Part shown: one piece after another, positions 47,936 to 56,869 of the stretch
Layout: each line of letters begins with the position of its first letter
Numbering within the stretch: the first letter of the stretch is position 1
DNA from: Rhodocyclaceae bacterium
Lineage (GTDB): Bacteria; Pseudomonadota; Gammaproteobacteria; Burkholderiales; Rhodocyclaceae
Length of the DNA: 64,000 nt
Assembly: GCA_016718525.1 (NCBI GenBank)
Contig: JADKDD010000001.1
Span: 930,001 to 994,000, forward strand
Direction of reading: 5' to 3'
Position numbers and translations under genes: made by a program
The notes under the pieces: generated by a model
Databases searched by the model: none
What the model was told of the DNA's origin: nothing
What the model saw: the letters and a program-made list of their open reading frames with translations, nothing else

Positions 47936-49110
47936 AACTCACGATTCTTGGCGCAACCGGATCGATCGGTGTCAGCACGCTCGACGTCCTGGCTCGGCAC
48001 CCGGAGCGATATGAGGTGATGGCACTCACCGGCAATCACCAAATCGACCTGCTCGCGGAACAGTGCGTTCGGTTCAAACCAAAGTATGCGGTCGTTGGTG
48101 ATGCGATTGGTGCTGCCAAATTGCAGGCTGCGCTTGGACAGCGTTCAGTCAAGACTGAGGTTGCTTATGGTGCTGAGGCGCTCGAACAGGTTGCCAGCCT
48201 GACCGAAGTTGATGCCGTCATGGCAGCCATCGTTGGCGCCGCCGGACTTGCGCCAACTCTTGCTGCCGCACGCGCGGGCAAACGCATATTGCTGGCAAAT
48301 AAAGAAGCGCTTGTCATGGCAGGAAGCGTATTCATGGACATCGTGCGGCGGAGTGGCGCCTTGCTCTTGCCTATTGACAGCGAACATAACGCGGTGTTTC
48401 AGTGTCTGCCGCAGGACTATGCAGGTAGCCCAGGCGGTCGTGGCATCAAGCGAATAGTGCTTACCGCCTCAGGTGGTCCGTTCAGGATGCTTAAGTCATC
48501 TGATCTTGCCGAGGTAACGCCGGAGCAAGCGACTGCGCATCCGAACTGGACAATGGGTAAGAAGATTTCGGTTGATTCGGCGACGATGATGAACAAAGGT
48601 CTCGAGGTCATCGAGGCCCACTGGTTGTTCGGCATGCCTGCCGCACAGATCGATGTGGTGATTCATCCACAAAGCGTGATTCATTCAATGGTCGATTACG
48701 TTGACGGCTCAGTCATTGCCCAGTTAGGAAATCCGGATATGCGAACGCCGATAGCCAATGCTTTAGCTTGGCCTGATCGCGTATCTTCCGGGGTTGCATC
48801 ACTTGACCTTTGTGCTATCGGGCGACTGGATTTTCTACCGGTAGATCTGACGCAGTTCCCCTGTGTTGCACTCGCTTATCGGGCGCTGGAGGAGGGTAAT
48901 AACCGGGCGGCTGTACTCAATGCGGCGAACGAGATCGCGGTTGCCGCATTTCTTGACCGACGACTTTCGTTCCTGAACATTTCTGCAGTTATCCAATCGA
49001 CATTGGATCGGGTAGCGTCCAGTCCAGTGAGGGACCTGGCTGCGATACTTGAAGCCGATCGGCAAGGTCGGCAGATGGCCGAAATGGAATGCAGGAGCCG
49101 CGCACTATGA
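47932..49110 (+). CDS. dxr: 1-deoxy-D-xylulose 5-phosphate reductoisomerase
   Basis: Second step of the MEP isoprenoid pathway, giving 2-C-methylerythritol 4-phosphate with NADPH; it supplies precursors for UppS in the same operon. 392 aa. N-terminal NADPH site LTILGATGSIGVSTLDVLAR; catalytic blocks LLPIDSEHNAVFQCLP, TASGGPFRMLKSSDL, WTMGKKISVDSATMMNKGLE then VIEAHWLFG. GTG start overlapping the cdsA stop; the stop overlaps the rseP start as ATGA. Confidence 0.98.
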   Translation: MKLTILGATGSIGVSTLDVLARHPERYEVMALTGNHQIDLLAEQCVRFKPKYAVVGDAIGAAKLQAALGQRSVKTEVAYGAEALEQVASLTEVDAVMAAIVGAAGLAPTLAAARAGKRILLANKEALVMAGSVFMDIVRRSGALLLPIDSEHNAVFQCLPQDYAGSPGGRGIKRIVLTASGGPFRMLKSSDLAEVTPEQATAHPNWTMGKKISVDSATMMNKGLEVIEAHWLFGMPAAQIDVVIHPQSVIHSMVDYVDGSVIAQLGNPDMRTPIANALAWPDRVSSGVASLDLCAIGRLDFLPVDLTQFPCVALAYRALEEGNNRAAVLNAANEIAVAAFLDRRLSFLNISAVIQSTLDRVASSPVRDLAAILEADRQGRQMAEMECRSRAL

Positions 49111-50480
49111 GCGTAATGAATGGACTGTGGTACGCCGCATCATTTTTGGTGGCGTTGGGAATTTTAGTCGTGGTGCACGAGCTGGGGCACTATTCCATGG
49201 CCCGTGCGTGTGGCGTCAAGGTGCTACGTTTTGCGGTCGGATTCGGCAAAATTGTCTGGTCGACCAAGCGTGGACCTGACCAGACTGAATGGGCTATTGC
49301 CGCATTTCCGCTTGGCGGCTATGTCAAGATGCTTGACGAGCGAGAGGGCCCGGTATCACCAGCGGAGCTGCATCGCAGCTTTACCCAAGCCACATTGCGC
49401 AACAGAGTGCTGATTGTGTTGGCCGGGCCCGTGGCTAACCTGTTGTTGGCGGTATTGTTGTATTGGACGACGTTTGTCAGTGGGACACAGGAGTTGCGGC
49501 CAGTGTTCGGCGAACCCCCCGCAGGATCGGTTGCCGCCGAGCTGCGAGTTGGTGCGGGCGACACGCCGCTAACTGTAAACGACGTGGTTATTCGAAGCTG
49601 GTCGGATTTGCGCTGGGAGGTGTTGCAACAGGCTATGGACAAGGATGGTGCGGTAATCGAAGTTATCCGCTCGGATAACACCCATACAAGTTATCGGATT
49701 GCTGGCGATGTTCTCGCCGCTTATCCTGTCGATCAGGACATATTGCATGCACTCGGTCTTGTCTTGTTCCGACCCGCAAGTCCTGCAAAAATCGGCCTTG
49801 TTCAATCTGGGACGGTTGCCGATCGAGCAGGAATGAAGGCTGGGGACACTATTTTGTCGATCAATGGCCAGGCGGTTGTCGAATGGTCTCAGCTTGTCTC
49901 GATTGCGCGGGAATCTGCGGGCAAGTCGTTGCGATTCGAGGTCAGCCGGAACAACGAAATCCTGCAGATGAATGCAACGCCCGAAGCTGTGACCAAAGAT
50001 GGTAAAACGGTTGGTCGGCTAGGCATTCAAGCGTTTGAGGATCCAGACGCTCGCGCAGCACGTTTTGTAACAGTAAGTTATCCCCCTGGCGAAGCAATGA
50101 TTCGCGCAGTCGTCAAGACGTGGAGCACGTCATTGCTTACGCTGCGGATGATGGGGCGCATGCTCATTGGCGAGTTGTCGTGGAAAAATATTTCCGGGCC
50201 GGTAACAATTGCTGACTATGCGGGGCAATCGGCGAGCCTTGGGCTCGCCTATTATCTGGGGTTCCTGGCGCTCATCAGTATTAGTCTCGGCGTCCTTAAT
50301 TTGCTACCCATTCCAGTGTTGGATGGGGGGCATTTGCTGTATTATTTTGCCGAGTTCATCAAAGGTGGACCGCTCGACGAGCGGGTCATGGAATACGGGC
50401 AGCGCATCGGGCTGTTATTCCTTGGAATCTTGATGAGCTTTGCTTTTTACAACGACATAAATCGTTTGATTTCCGGCTGA
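49107..50480 (+). CDS. rseP: Site-2 protease RseP
   Basis: Intramembrane zinc metalloprotease that cleaves the anti-sigma factor RseA and clears signal peptides. About 457 aa. The HExxH site is in VVVHELGHYSMARACGVKV, the second metal motif is LLPIPVLDGGHLLYYFAE, and two PDZ domains lie between. An in-frame copy of the dispersed repeat encodes VGAGDTP at residues 148-154, at the start of the first PDZ domain (ELR-VGAGDTPLT-VNDVVIRSW). I use the ATG overlapping the dxr stop; a start six codons earlier is possible. bamA follows directly. Confidence 0.97.
   Translation: MSVMNGLWYAASFLVALGILVVVHELGHYSMARACGVKVLRFAVGFGKIVWSTKRGPDQTEWAIAAFPLGGYVKMLDEREGPVSPAELHRSFTQATLRNRVLIVLAGPVANLLLAVLLYWTTFVSGTQELRPVFGEPPAGSVAAELRVGAGDTPLTVNDVVIRSWSDLRWEVLQQAMDKDGAVIEVIRSDNTHTSYRIAGDVLAAYPVDQDILHALGLVLFRPASPAKIGLVQSGTVADRAGMKAGDTILSINGQAVVEWSQLVSIARESAGKSLRFEVSRNNEILQMNATPEAVTKDGKTVGRLGIQAFEDPDARAARFVTVSYPPGEAMIRAVVKTWSTSLLTLRMMGRMLIGELSWKNISGPVTIADYAGQSASLGLAYYLGFLALISISLGVLNLLPIPVLDGGHLLYYFAEFIKGGPLDERVMEYGQRIGLLFLGILMSFAFYNDINRLISG
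49544..49569 (+). repeat. Repeat copy in frame within rseP
   Basis: GCGAGTTGGTGCGGGCGACA then CGCCGC: two changes from the consensus in the stem, the tail intact. It encodes RVGAGDTP in the first PDZ domain, the same frame as in lpxD. Confidence 0.72.
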
Positions 50481-50484
50481 TTTG

Positions 50485-52836
50485 ATGAAAAATTCCCTCT
50501 TAGGTGCTTCGGCGCGTCCAATAAAAACTACGCGTCGCACGCACCTGCGCAAAACTGCGCTGGCGAGCATGGTCAGCGCAATGCTCGCTGGCCCCGCATT
50601 TGCGTGGGATGCCTTCCAAATCAAGGATATCCGCGTCGAAGGTATACAGCGCACCGAAGCCGGTACGGTTTTTTCCTACCTGCCGGTGAAAGTTGGCGAC
50701 ACATTGACGGAAGACAACGCCTCGCAGGCTGTCAAAGCTTTGTTCAACACTGGCTTTTTCAAAGACGTCCGGCTAGAAGTGGAAGGGCAAGTACTCGTGG
50801 TGGTTGTCGACGAACGTCCGGCAATTGCTTCACTGAAATTCGATGGGCTGAAAGCATTTAAGTCGGAAGACTTGACCAAGGGTCTAAAGGAAGTCGGCTT
50901 GGCCGAATCACGAATTTTTGACCGGGCGATGGTTGAGCGTGCCGAGCAGGAACTGAAACGACAGTATTTGAGCCAAGGCTACTATGCCGTTGAATTCAAA
51001 ACTACCATCACGCCACTGGAGCGGAATCGTGTTGCGATCAATTTCACTGTAGTTGAAGGAGAGATTGCTCGGATCAAGCAGATCAATATCATTGGCAATA
51101 AGGTTTATTCAGAATCTGAGTTGCTTGACCTATTTGCCCTGACAACGCCTGGAATGTTTACTTGGTATACCGGAAACGATAAGTACTCGAAACAGAAACT
51201 TTCCGGAGATTTGGAAAAACTTCGCTCACATTATTTGGATCACGGATATATCGAGTTCACTATTGACTCGACCCAGGTATCAATTTCTCAAGATAAGCAA
51301 GATATTTATATCTCGGTTTCATTAACCGAAGGCAATCAGTACACGGTGTCAAACGTTCGACTGAATGGCGATTTGGTGCTTCCGGATGACGAGTTGATTT
51401 CCTTAGTTCAATTGAAGCCGGGACAGGTGTTCTCACGGGAGAGGATGACTGAGACGACGAAAGCAATCAGCGATCGCCTGGGCAATGACGGCTATGCCTT
51501 TGCAAACGTTAATTCAGCGCCAGAATTGGATAGGCAGAAGCAAGAAGTCGCTTTTACCATCGTGGTTGACCCGGGCCGCCGTGTCTATGTTCGGCGAATA
51601 AACATCGGGGGCAATACCAAAACTCGTGATGAGGTTATTCGCCGCGAAATCCGTCAATTGGAGTCTGGTTGGTACGATGGGGCACGAATTACGAAATCGA
51701 AAGAGCGGATAGACCGCTTAGGGTACTTTGAAGACGTAACCGTTGAGACCCCAGCGGTTGCCGGCACTATCGATCAGATCGATATGGAAGTAAAACTCAA
51801 AGAAAAACCAACGGGAAATTTGTTAATCGGAGCCGGCTATTCAAGCAACGAAGGGATCGTGCTTTCCGGTTCGGTCAATCAACAGAACTTGTTTGGCAGC
51901 GGAAAAACCTTGGGGTTTCAGGTCAGCACCAGCAAAACCAATACGATCTATTCGATTTCGACGACAGATCCCTACTGGACCGTCGATGGAGTGAGCCGCG
52001 GGTTCGATATCTATACCAGAGAAACCAATACAAACTCGACTAACACCGGGTCCTATATTTCAAGTGCTTACGGTGGTGGTGTGCGTTTCGGCTTCCCGAT
52101 TGGCGATGATGAGGGTCTTCATCTGGGCTTTTCGATTGACCGGACAGACCTCAATGTCAACATCTATAGCCCACTCCGCTATATAAATTATGTGCTTCTG
52201 TTTGGCCCTGTGAGCACGACCTACCTGACTACCCTCGGTTGGACGCATGATGATCGGGACAGCTTTACTTTCCCGACCAAAGGGGTATTGAAACGTGCCT
52301 CAGTGGGCGTGTCGCTACCCACCAGCACAGCAGCCTATTACACGGCAACCTACCAGCATCAAATTTGGCTTCCTTTATCTGCATGGATCCCAGGCGCGAA
52401 AAAATGGTCGCTGATGCTTAACGGCGAGTTATCCGGGGCAGATGGCTATAACAACGATCCGCTACCATTCTTCAAAAATTTCTATGCCGGCGGTATCGGT
52501 TCGGTGCGCGGTTATGAGGCTGGCACCTTGGGTCCGCGTGACCCGCTTAATGGAGAGTATTTGGGAGGCAATCTACGTTTCGTTGGCAATGTAGAATTAT
52601 TCTTCCCAACTCCGGGAACGGACAAATCATTCCGTTTTTCCACCTTCTTTGATGCGGGCAATGTCTTTGGTTATGGTGAGAAACTGCAGATGAACGCCCT
52701 ACGAACGAGTGTTGGACTTGGGCTGAGCTGGAATTCGCCGATGGGACCGTTGCGATTTGCGTTGTCGAAGGCGATTAACTCCAAACCGACTGACCAGACT
52801 CAAGCGTTTCAATTCACGCTTGGTACGGCCTTTTAA
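50485..52836 (+). CDS. bamA: Outer membrane protein assembly factor BamA
   Basis: Central component of the BAM complex that folds beta-barrels into the outer membrane. About 783 aa. A signal peptide ends near AGPAFAWD after a long basic N-terminus (KTTRRTHLRKTALASMVSAM). Five POTRA domains follow (FQIKDIRVEGIQRTEAGTVF is the first) and a C-terminal 16-strand barrel with the VRGYEAGTLGPRD loop motif and a final Phe. The ATG at 50485 is used; a TTG one codon earlier is also open. It is followed by skp, as is usual. Confidence 0.97.
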   Translation: MKNSLLGASARPIKTTRRTHLRKTALASMVSAMLAGPAFAWDAFQIKDIRVEGIQRTEAGTVFSYLPVKVGDTLTEDNASQAVKALFNTGFFKDVRLEVEGQVLVVVVDERPAIASLKFDGLKAFKSEDLTKGLKEVGLAESRIFDRAMVERAEQELKRQYLSQGYYAVEFKTTITPLERNRVAINFTVVEGEIARIKQINIIGNKVYSESELLDLFALTTPGMFTWYTGNDKYSKQKLSGDLEKLRSHYLDHGYIEFTIDSTQVSISQDKQDIYISVSLTEGNQYTVSNVRLNGDLVLPDDELISLVQLKPGQVFSRERMTETTKAISDRLGNDGYAFANVNSAPELDRQKQEVAFTIVVDPGRRVYVRRINIGGNTKTRDEVIRREIRQLESGWYDGARITKSKERIDRLGYFEDVTVETPAVAGTIDQIDMEVKLKEKPTGNLLIGAGYSSNEGIVLSGSVNQQNLFGSGKTLGFQVSTSKTNTIYSISTTDPYWTVDGVSRGFDIYTRETNTNSTNTGSYISSAYGGGVRFGFPIGDDEGLHLGFSIDRTDLNVNIYSPLRYINYVLLFGPVSTTYLTTLGWTHDDRDSFTFPTKGVLKRASVGVSLPTSTAAYYTATYQHQIWLPLSAWIPGAKKWSLMLNGELSGADGYNNDPLPFFKNFYAGGIGSVRGYEAGTLGPRDPLNGEYLGGNLRFVGNVELFFPTPGTDKSFRFSTFFDAGNVFGYGEKLQMNALRTSVGLGLSWNSPMGPLRFALSKAINSKPTDQTQAFQFTLGTAF

Positions 52837-52848
52837 TCTGCTAAGCTG

Positions 52849-53373
52849 ATGATCATGCGAAAAATTACTATGACACGTTATGTCCTTGCGCTGATATTTG
52901 GTTTATTGACCTTGGCAGGTACTGCCAGCGCGCAGTCACGCATTGGATTCGTCAATAGTCAACGCGTGATGAATGAAGCGCCACAGGCTGCAAAGGCTAA
53001 AAAACGGATTGAAAAGGATTTTGAGAAGCGCGATCAAGATTTGCAGAAACTGGCGAAACAGTTAAAGGAAATGCAGGAAGTGCTTGAAAAGAACGGTGTC
53101 ACCATGACTGACGTTGAGCGCCGCACGAAGGAGCGTGAATTCGGCGATCTGAATCTTGATTTCCAACGCAAGCAGCGTGCATTCCGCGAGGATTTGAGTC
53201 AGCGCCAGAACGAAGAGACAGCAGCAATCTATGATCGCGTAAACAAGGTGATTAAGCAGATTGCGGATGCGGAGAAGTACGACATCATCTTTCAAGAAGC
53301 GGTGTATGCCAGTCCGCGTATCGATATCACCGACAAGGTGATCAAGGCACTCGTCGAGAGCCAGCCCAAGTAA
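52849..53373 (+). CDS. skp: Periplasmic chaperone Skp/OmpH
   Basis: Trimeric periplasmic holdase for outer-membrane proteins in transit to BAM. 174 aa: signal peptide (YVLALIFGLLTLAGTASAQS), then RIGFVNSQRVMNEAPQAAKA and a long charged helical region (residues about 45-130) forming the tentacles, ending VYASPRIDITDKVIKALVES. Several start ATGs are in frame (52849, 52855, 52870) and none has a clear ribosome site; the signal peptide is preserved with each. It sits 12 bp after bamA. Confidence 0.95.
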   Translation: MIMRKITMTRYVLALIFGLLTLAGTASAQSRIGFVNSQRVMNEAPQAAKAKKRIEKDFEKRDQDLQKLAKQLKEMQEVLEKNGVTMTDVERRTKEREFGDLNLDFQRKQRAFREDLSQRQNEETAAIYDRVNKVIKQIADAEKYDIIFQEAVYASPRIDITDKVIKALVESQPK

Positions 53374-53387
53374 CGGATAGCAATATC

Positions 53388-54437
53388 ATGTCGGTGCGAC
53401 TCGCAGAAATCGTCGCCCGTTTTGGCGGCACCATAGGCGGTCCGGCGGATTTGTTAGTTGGTGCTGGCGACACGCTGATAAACGGTATCGCCCCCCTGGA
53501 ACAAGCGCGGTCGGGTGATTTGGCATTTCTGGCCAATCCAAAATACCGTCATCAACTGAGTACAACTCAGGCTTCGGTCGTCATCATGAGTACACCTGCG
53601 GATGATTACCGGGCACTCAGTATTTTTGTGCCACAGCCCTATCTTTATTTCGCGCGTGTCGCTGCCTGGATGCATCCTATGGCGCCAGTGGTGCCCGGCT
53701 GTCACTCTAGTGCAATCGTCGAAGGTGATGTCGATGCAGGCGCTTCGGTTGGCGCGAATGCCTGGGTGGGTCGAGGTGCGCGTATCGAAAAAGGGGCAGC
53801 AATTGGCGCCAACTGCAGCGTCGCCGAAGGTGTGTGCATTGGATCGGATACGCGGCTGTTTGCAAACGTCACTGTGTATGCGAATTGCGTGATCGGTGCC
53901 CGCGCGATCATACATTCCGGTGTTGTCATTGGCGGCGACGGTTTCGGCTATGCGCGTGAGTCAGACGGAAGCTGGCTGAAGATTCCCCAGGTTGGCCGGG
54001 TGGTGATCGGCGACGACGTCGAAATCGGTGCGGGGACGACCATCGACAGGGGTGCGATGGCCGATACCCTAATTGAGGATGGCGTGAAGCTTGACAACCA
54101 GATCCAGGTTGCGCACAACGTTCGCATTGGTGAACACACGGCGATTGCCGGTTGCGTCGGCATTGCTGGAAGTACGGTAATTGGCAAACGCTGCACCATT
54201 GCAGGCGCTGCAATGCTGGCCGGGCATTTGCAGATTTGCGATGACGTCAATATCTCTGCAGGGACCTTGGTCGCCAAGTCTATCAACCGAGCTGGCACAT
54301 ATACCGGCGGCGTTCCATTTTTAGAGCACAGCAATTGGCTGAAGAATTTTTCCAAGCTACGGCACCTTGATGCGATGGCCGATAAAATTCGAATCTTGGA
54401 GCAGCGCTTGGCCGAATTGGAGAGAAAATCTACATGA
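53388..54437 (+). CDS. lpxD: UDP-3-O-(3-hydroxyacyl)glucosamine N-acyltransferase
   Basis: Third step of lipid A synthesis. 349 aa. N-terminal uridine-binding domain, then a left-handed beta-helix of hexapeptide repeats (residues about 105-300) with the catalytic His region in DGFGYARESDGSWLKIPQ and LDNQIQVAHNVRIGEHTAIAG, and a C-terminal helix. Residues 24-29 (VGAGDT) are encoded by a copy of the dispersed repeat; compared with other LpxD N-termini this adds about seven residues before the LINGIAPL strand. The stop overlaps fabZ by ATGA. Confidence 0.97.
   Translation: MSVRLAEIVARFGGTIGGPADLLVGAGDTLINGIAPLEQARSGDLAFLANPKYRHQLSTTQASVVIMSTPADDYRALSIFVPQPYLYFARVAAWMHPMAPVVPGCHSSAIVEGDVDAGASVGANAWVGRGARIEKGAAIGANCSVAEGVCIGSDTRLFANVTVYANCVIGARAIIHSGVVIGGDGFGYARESDGSWLKIPQVGRVVIGDDVEIGAGTTIDRGAMADTLIEDGVKLDNQIQVAHNVRIGEHTAIAGCVGIAGSTVIGKRCTIAGAAMLAGHLQICDDVNISAGTLVAKSINRAGTYTGGVPFLEHSNWLKNFSKLRHLDAMADKIRILEQRLAELERKST
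53453..53478 (+). repeat. Repeat copy in frame within lpxD
   Basis: GTTAGTTGGTGCTGGCGACA then CGCTGA: core GTTGGTGCTGGCGACACG is intact. Encodes LVGAGDTL at residues 23-30 of LpxD, a surface loop of the N-terminal domain. Confidence 0.78.
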
Positions 54438-54937
54438 GCGATCCCGAAAGTAGTGCCGTAACAGTGACCAGTGCCGATGCAGACGGCGGGGCTATGGATA
54501 TACGTGGCATCCTGGATTTTTTGCCGCACCGTTATCCTATGTTGTTGATTGACCGTGTCCGCGAACTTGTAGCGGGCGACCGTATCATCGCGATCAAGAA
54601 TGTCACTATCAATGAACCATTTTTCCCGGGCCACTATCCGCATCACCCGGTGATGCCAGGGGTTTTGATTGTTGAGGCGATGGCGCAGGCCGCTGCATTG
54701 TTGTCTTTCAAGACTTTAGGTGGCACACCAGAAGATAAGGCCAAATCGGTGTACTACTTCGTCGGAATCGATGGCGCGCGATTTAAGCGCCCGGTGAGCC
54801 CTGGTGATCAATTGGTGATCGAGGCCAAGATATTGGGCGCTAAACGGGGGCTATGGAAGTTTGCCGCCACCGCCCATGTCGACGGTCAACTGGCTGCCGA
54901 GGCCGAACTCATGTGTACCTTGCGCCCGGTTCCGTGA
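54434..54937 (+). CDS. fabZ: 3-hydroxyacyl-[ACP] dehydratase FabZ
   Basis: Dehydrates 3-hydroxyacyl-ACP in fatty acid synthesis, competing with lipid A enzymes for 3-hydroxymyristoyl-ACP. 167 aa. Hot-dog fold with the active-site His in ITINEPFFPGHYPHHPVMPG (NVTINEPFFPGHYPHHP) and Glu in VLIVEAMAQAAALL. The N-terminus has 20 extra residues (SDPESSAVTVTSADADGGA) before MDIRGILDFLPHRYPML; the ATGA overlap with lpxD favours the longer start, but the ATG at 54494 gives the typical FabZ start. Overlaps lpxA by GTGA. Confidence 0.96.
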   Translation: MSDPESSAVTVTSADADGGAMDIRGILDFLPHRYPMLLIDRVRELVAGDRIIAIKNVTINEPFFPGHYPHHPVMPGVLIVEAMAQAAALLSFKTLGGTPEDKAKSVYYFVGIDGARFKRPVSPGDQLVIEAKILGAKRGLWKFAATAHVDGQLAAEAELMCTLRPVP

Positions 54938-55707
54938 GCATTCACGCCACTGCAATCGTCCATCCGAATGCCAGGCTCGCAGCCGGTGTGACGGTTGGCG
55001 CATTTAGTGTGATTGGCGAACATGTAGAGGTTGGTGCTAACACGTGGATCGGCCCGCACGTGGTGATTGAAGGTCATACCCGAATCGGCGTCGATAATCG
55101 TCTTTTTCAGTTCTGCTCGATTGGATCGGCACCACAGGACAAGAAATACGCAGGCGAACCCACACAACTTGAGATTGGTGACCGCAATACCTTTCGCGAA
55201 TCCTGTACGGTGAACTGCGGAACAACGCAAGATCGCGGTACGACCAGTGTTGGCAATGATAATTGGATCATGGCCTATGTGCACATTGCGCATGACTGCG
55301 TGCTTGGCAACCATATCATCATGGCCAACAGCACGCAGTTGGCGGGTCACGTGCATATTGGCGATTGGGCAATCCTGGGTGGGATTTCCGGTGTGCATCA
55401 GTTTGTGCGCATCGGTGCACATAGTATGACCGCTTTTGGTTCGATGCTCGGACAGGATTTACCACCTTATGTCATGGCCTCCGGAAATCCCGCGGAACCA
55501 CGCACTATCAATGCCGAGGGTCTTAAGCGACGAGGATTTTCGAGTGACGCAATAGCCGCAGTTCGCCGCGCGTTCAAAACGTTGTATCGCAATGGCTTGT
55601 TGCTGGAAGATGCCAAAGCGACGATTGCAAACGAAGCCAAGTCTTGTGCTGAATTGCAACCGCTGGTTGATTTCTTGGCGCACACAGGCCGCGGGATCAT
55701 CCGTTGA
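54934..55707 (+). CDS. lpxA: UDP-N-acetylglucosamine O-acyltransferase
   Basis: First step of lipid A synthesis, adding 3-hydroxyacyl to UDP-GlcNAc. 257 aa. The N-terminus SIHATAIVHPNARLAAGVTV starts the hexapeptide beta-helix. The catalytic His is in NWIMAYVHIAHDCVLGNHII and the helix continues to about residue 190, followed by a helical C-terminus (GLKRRGFSSDAIAAVRRAFK). GTG start at 54934 overlapping the fabZ stop; the longer open frame upstream is fabZ sequence in another frame. Confidence 0.97.
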   Translation: MSIHATAIVHPNARLAAGVTVGAFSVIGEHVEVGANTWIGPHVVIEGHTRIGVDNRLFQFCSIGSAPQDKKYAGEPTQLEIGDRNTFRESCTVNCGTTQDRGTTSVGNDNWIMAYVHIAHDCVLGNHIIMANSTQLAGHVHIGDWAILGGISGVHQFVRIGAHSMTAFGSMLGQDLPPYVMASGNPAEPRTINAEGLKRRGFSSDAIAAVRRAFKTLYRNGLLLEDAKATIANEAKSCAELQPLVDFLAHTGRGIIR

Positions 55708-55723
55708 TTTTGCGGGTTTGCCC

Positions 55724-56866
55724 ATGATTCGTATTGCTATGGTCGCCGGCGAAGCATCGGGTGACCAACTTGCTGCTCATTTGATTGTCGCTCTTAAACG
55801 TTCGCGCCCTGGTATTTCGTTTTATGGAATCGGCGGGCCGAAAATGGAACGCGAGGGTTTCGACGCGCTTTGGCCTGCAGAAAAACTCTCCGTTCGCGGG
55901 TATGCCGAAGTGCTCCGTCACTATCGCGAGATAAGCCGCATCCGCCGCCAACTGCTCAAGCGTTTGTTGGCTGACAAACCGGATGTTTTTATCGGCGTCG
56001 ATGGTTCGGATTTCAACCTGTGGCTGGAACGGAAGCTTAAACAGGCAGGTATCCCGGTCATACATTTTGTCAGCCCGTCAATCTGGGCGTGGCGACGCAA
56101 TCGTCTAAAGAAGATTACTCAATCGGTTGATCACGTCTTAGCGTTGTTTCCATTTGAGCCGGAGCTATATGCGAATACATCCGTGAAATGCACGTTTGTT
56201 GGTCATCCGATGGCCGATGTCATCTCACCGGACATCAAGCAAAAATCCGTGCGCGACTCGTTGGGAATACCTGCAGACAGGCAAGTCATCGCCTTGCTTC
56301 CCGGGAGCCGCCAGGCCGAATTGCGGTACATGGCGGAAACCTTCATCGAGGCTGCCAAGTTGTTGTTGGTGCGGTTTCCCAAGGTTCAATTTCTGGTTCC
56401 TCTGGTATCGCGCGAAACCCGTTTGCAGTTTGAGATTGCATTGTGGAAATGCAAGGCCGACGAGTTGCCGTTTACCTTGATGTTTGGACATGCTACCGAG
56501 GCAATTGCGGCCAGCGATGCAGTGCTGGTGGCCAGCGGAACTGCCACACTTGAAACTGCACTGGTGGGGCGACCAATGGTGATCGCCTACAAAATGTCGC
56601 CGTGGACTTACCGGATCATGCATGGCATGGGGTACTTACCCTGGGTCGGGCTGCCTAATATTCTTGCCCGGCGATTTGTAGTACCCGAATTCATTCAGGA
56701 TGATGCCACTGCGGAAAATCTGGCGCAGGCGGTCGGCAATATTATGATTGATCGACCAGCGCGCGCTGCAGTAGAGCGCGTGTTTGCCAGCCTGCATCAG
56801 GCGCTGCGTCAGAATACCGGCGAACAAGCGGCGGCAGTTGTCCTAAGCTGCCTCAAACCAGCCTGA
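55724..56866 (+). CDS. lpxB: Lipid-A-disaccharide synthase
   Basis: GT19 glycosyltransferase that joins UDP-diacylglucosamine to lipid X at the inner membrane. 380 aa. N-terminal MIRIAMVAGEASGDQLAAHL and YGIGGPKMEREGF; then IHFVSPSIWAWRRNRLKKI, FVGHPMAD, IALLPGSRQAELRYM and the donor site ASGTATLETALVGRPMVIAY. The ATG at 55724 gives the canonical start, 16 bp after lpxA. Confidence 0.97.
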   Translation: MIRIAMVAGEASGDQLAAHLIVALKRSRPGISFYGIGGPKMEREGFDALWPAEKLSVRGYAEVLRHYREISRIRRQLLKRLLADKPDVFIGVDGSDFNLWLERKLKQAGIPVIHFVSPSIWAWRRNRLKKITQSVDHVLALFPFEPELYANTSVKCTFVGHPMADVISPDIKQKSVRDSLGIPADRQVIALLPGSRQAELRYMAETFIEAAKLLLVRFPKVQFLVPLVSRETRLQFEIALWKCKADELPFTLMFGHATEAIAASDAVLVASGTATLETALVGRPMVIAYKMSPWTYRIMHGMGYLPWVGLPNILARRFVVPEFIQDDATAENLAQAVGNIMIDRPARAAVERVFASLHQALRQNTGEQAAAVVLSCLKPA

Positions 56867-56869
56867 TCC

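Noticed and set aside
55029..55048. GGTTGGTGCTAACACG in lpxA resembles the repeat
   Set aside because: It encodes a regular hexapeptide-repeat rung (EVGANTW) expected in LpxA; the stem is absent.
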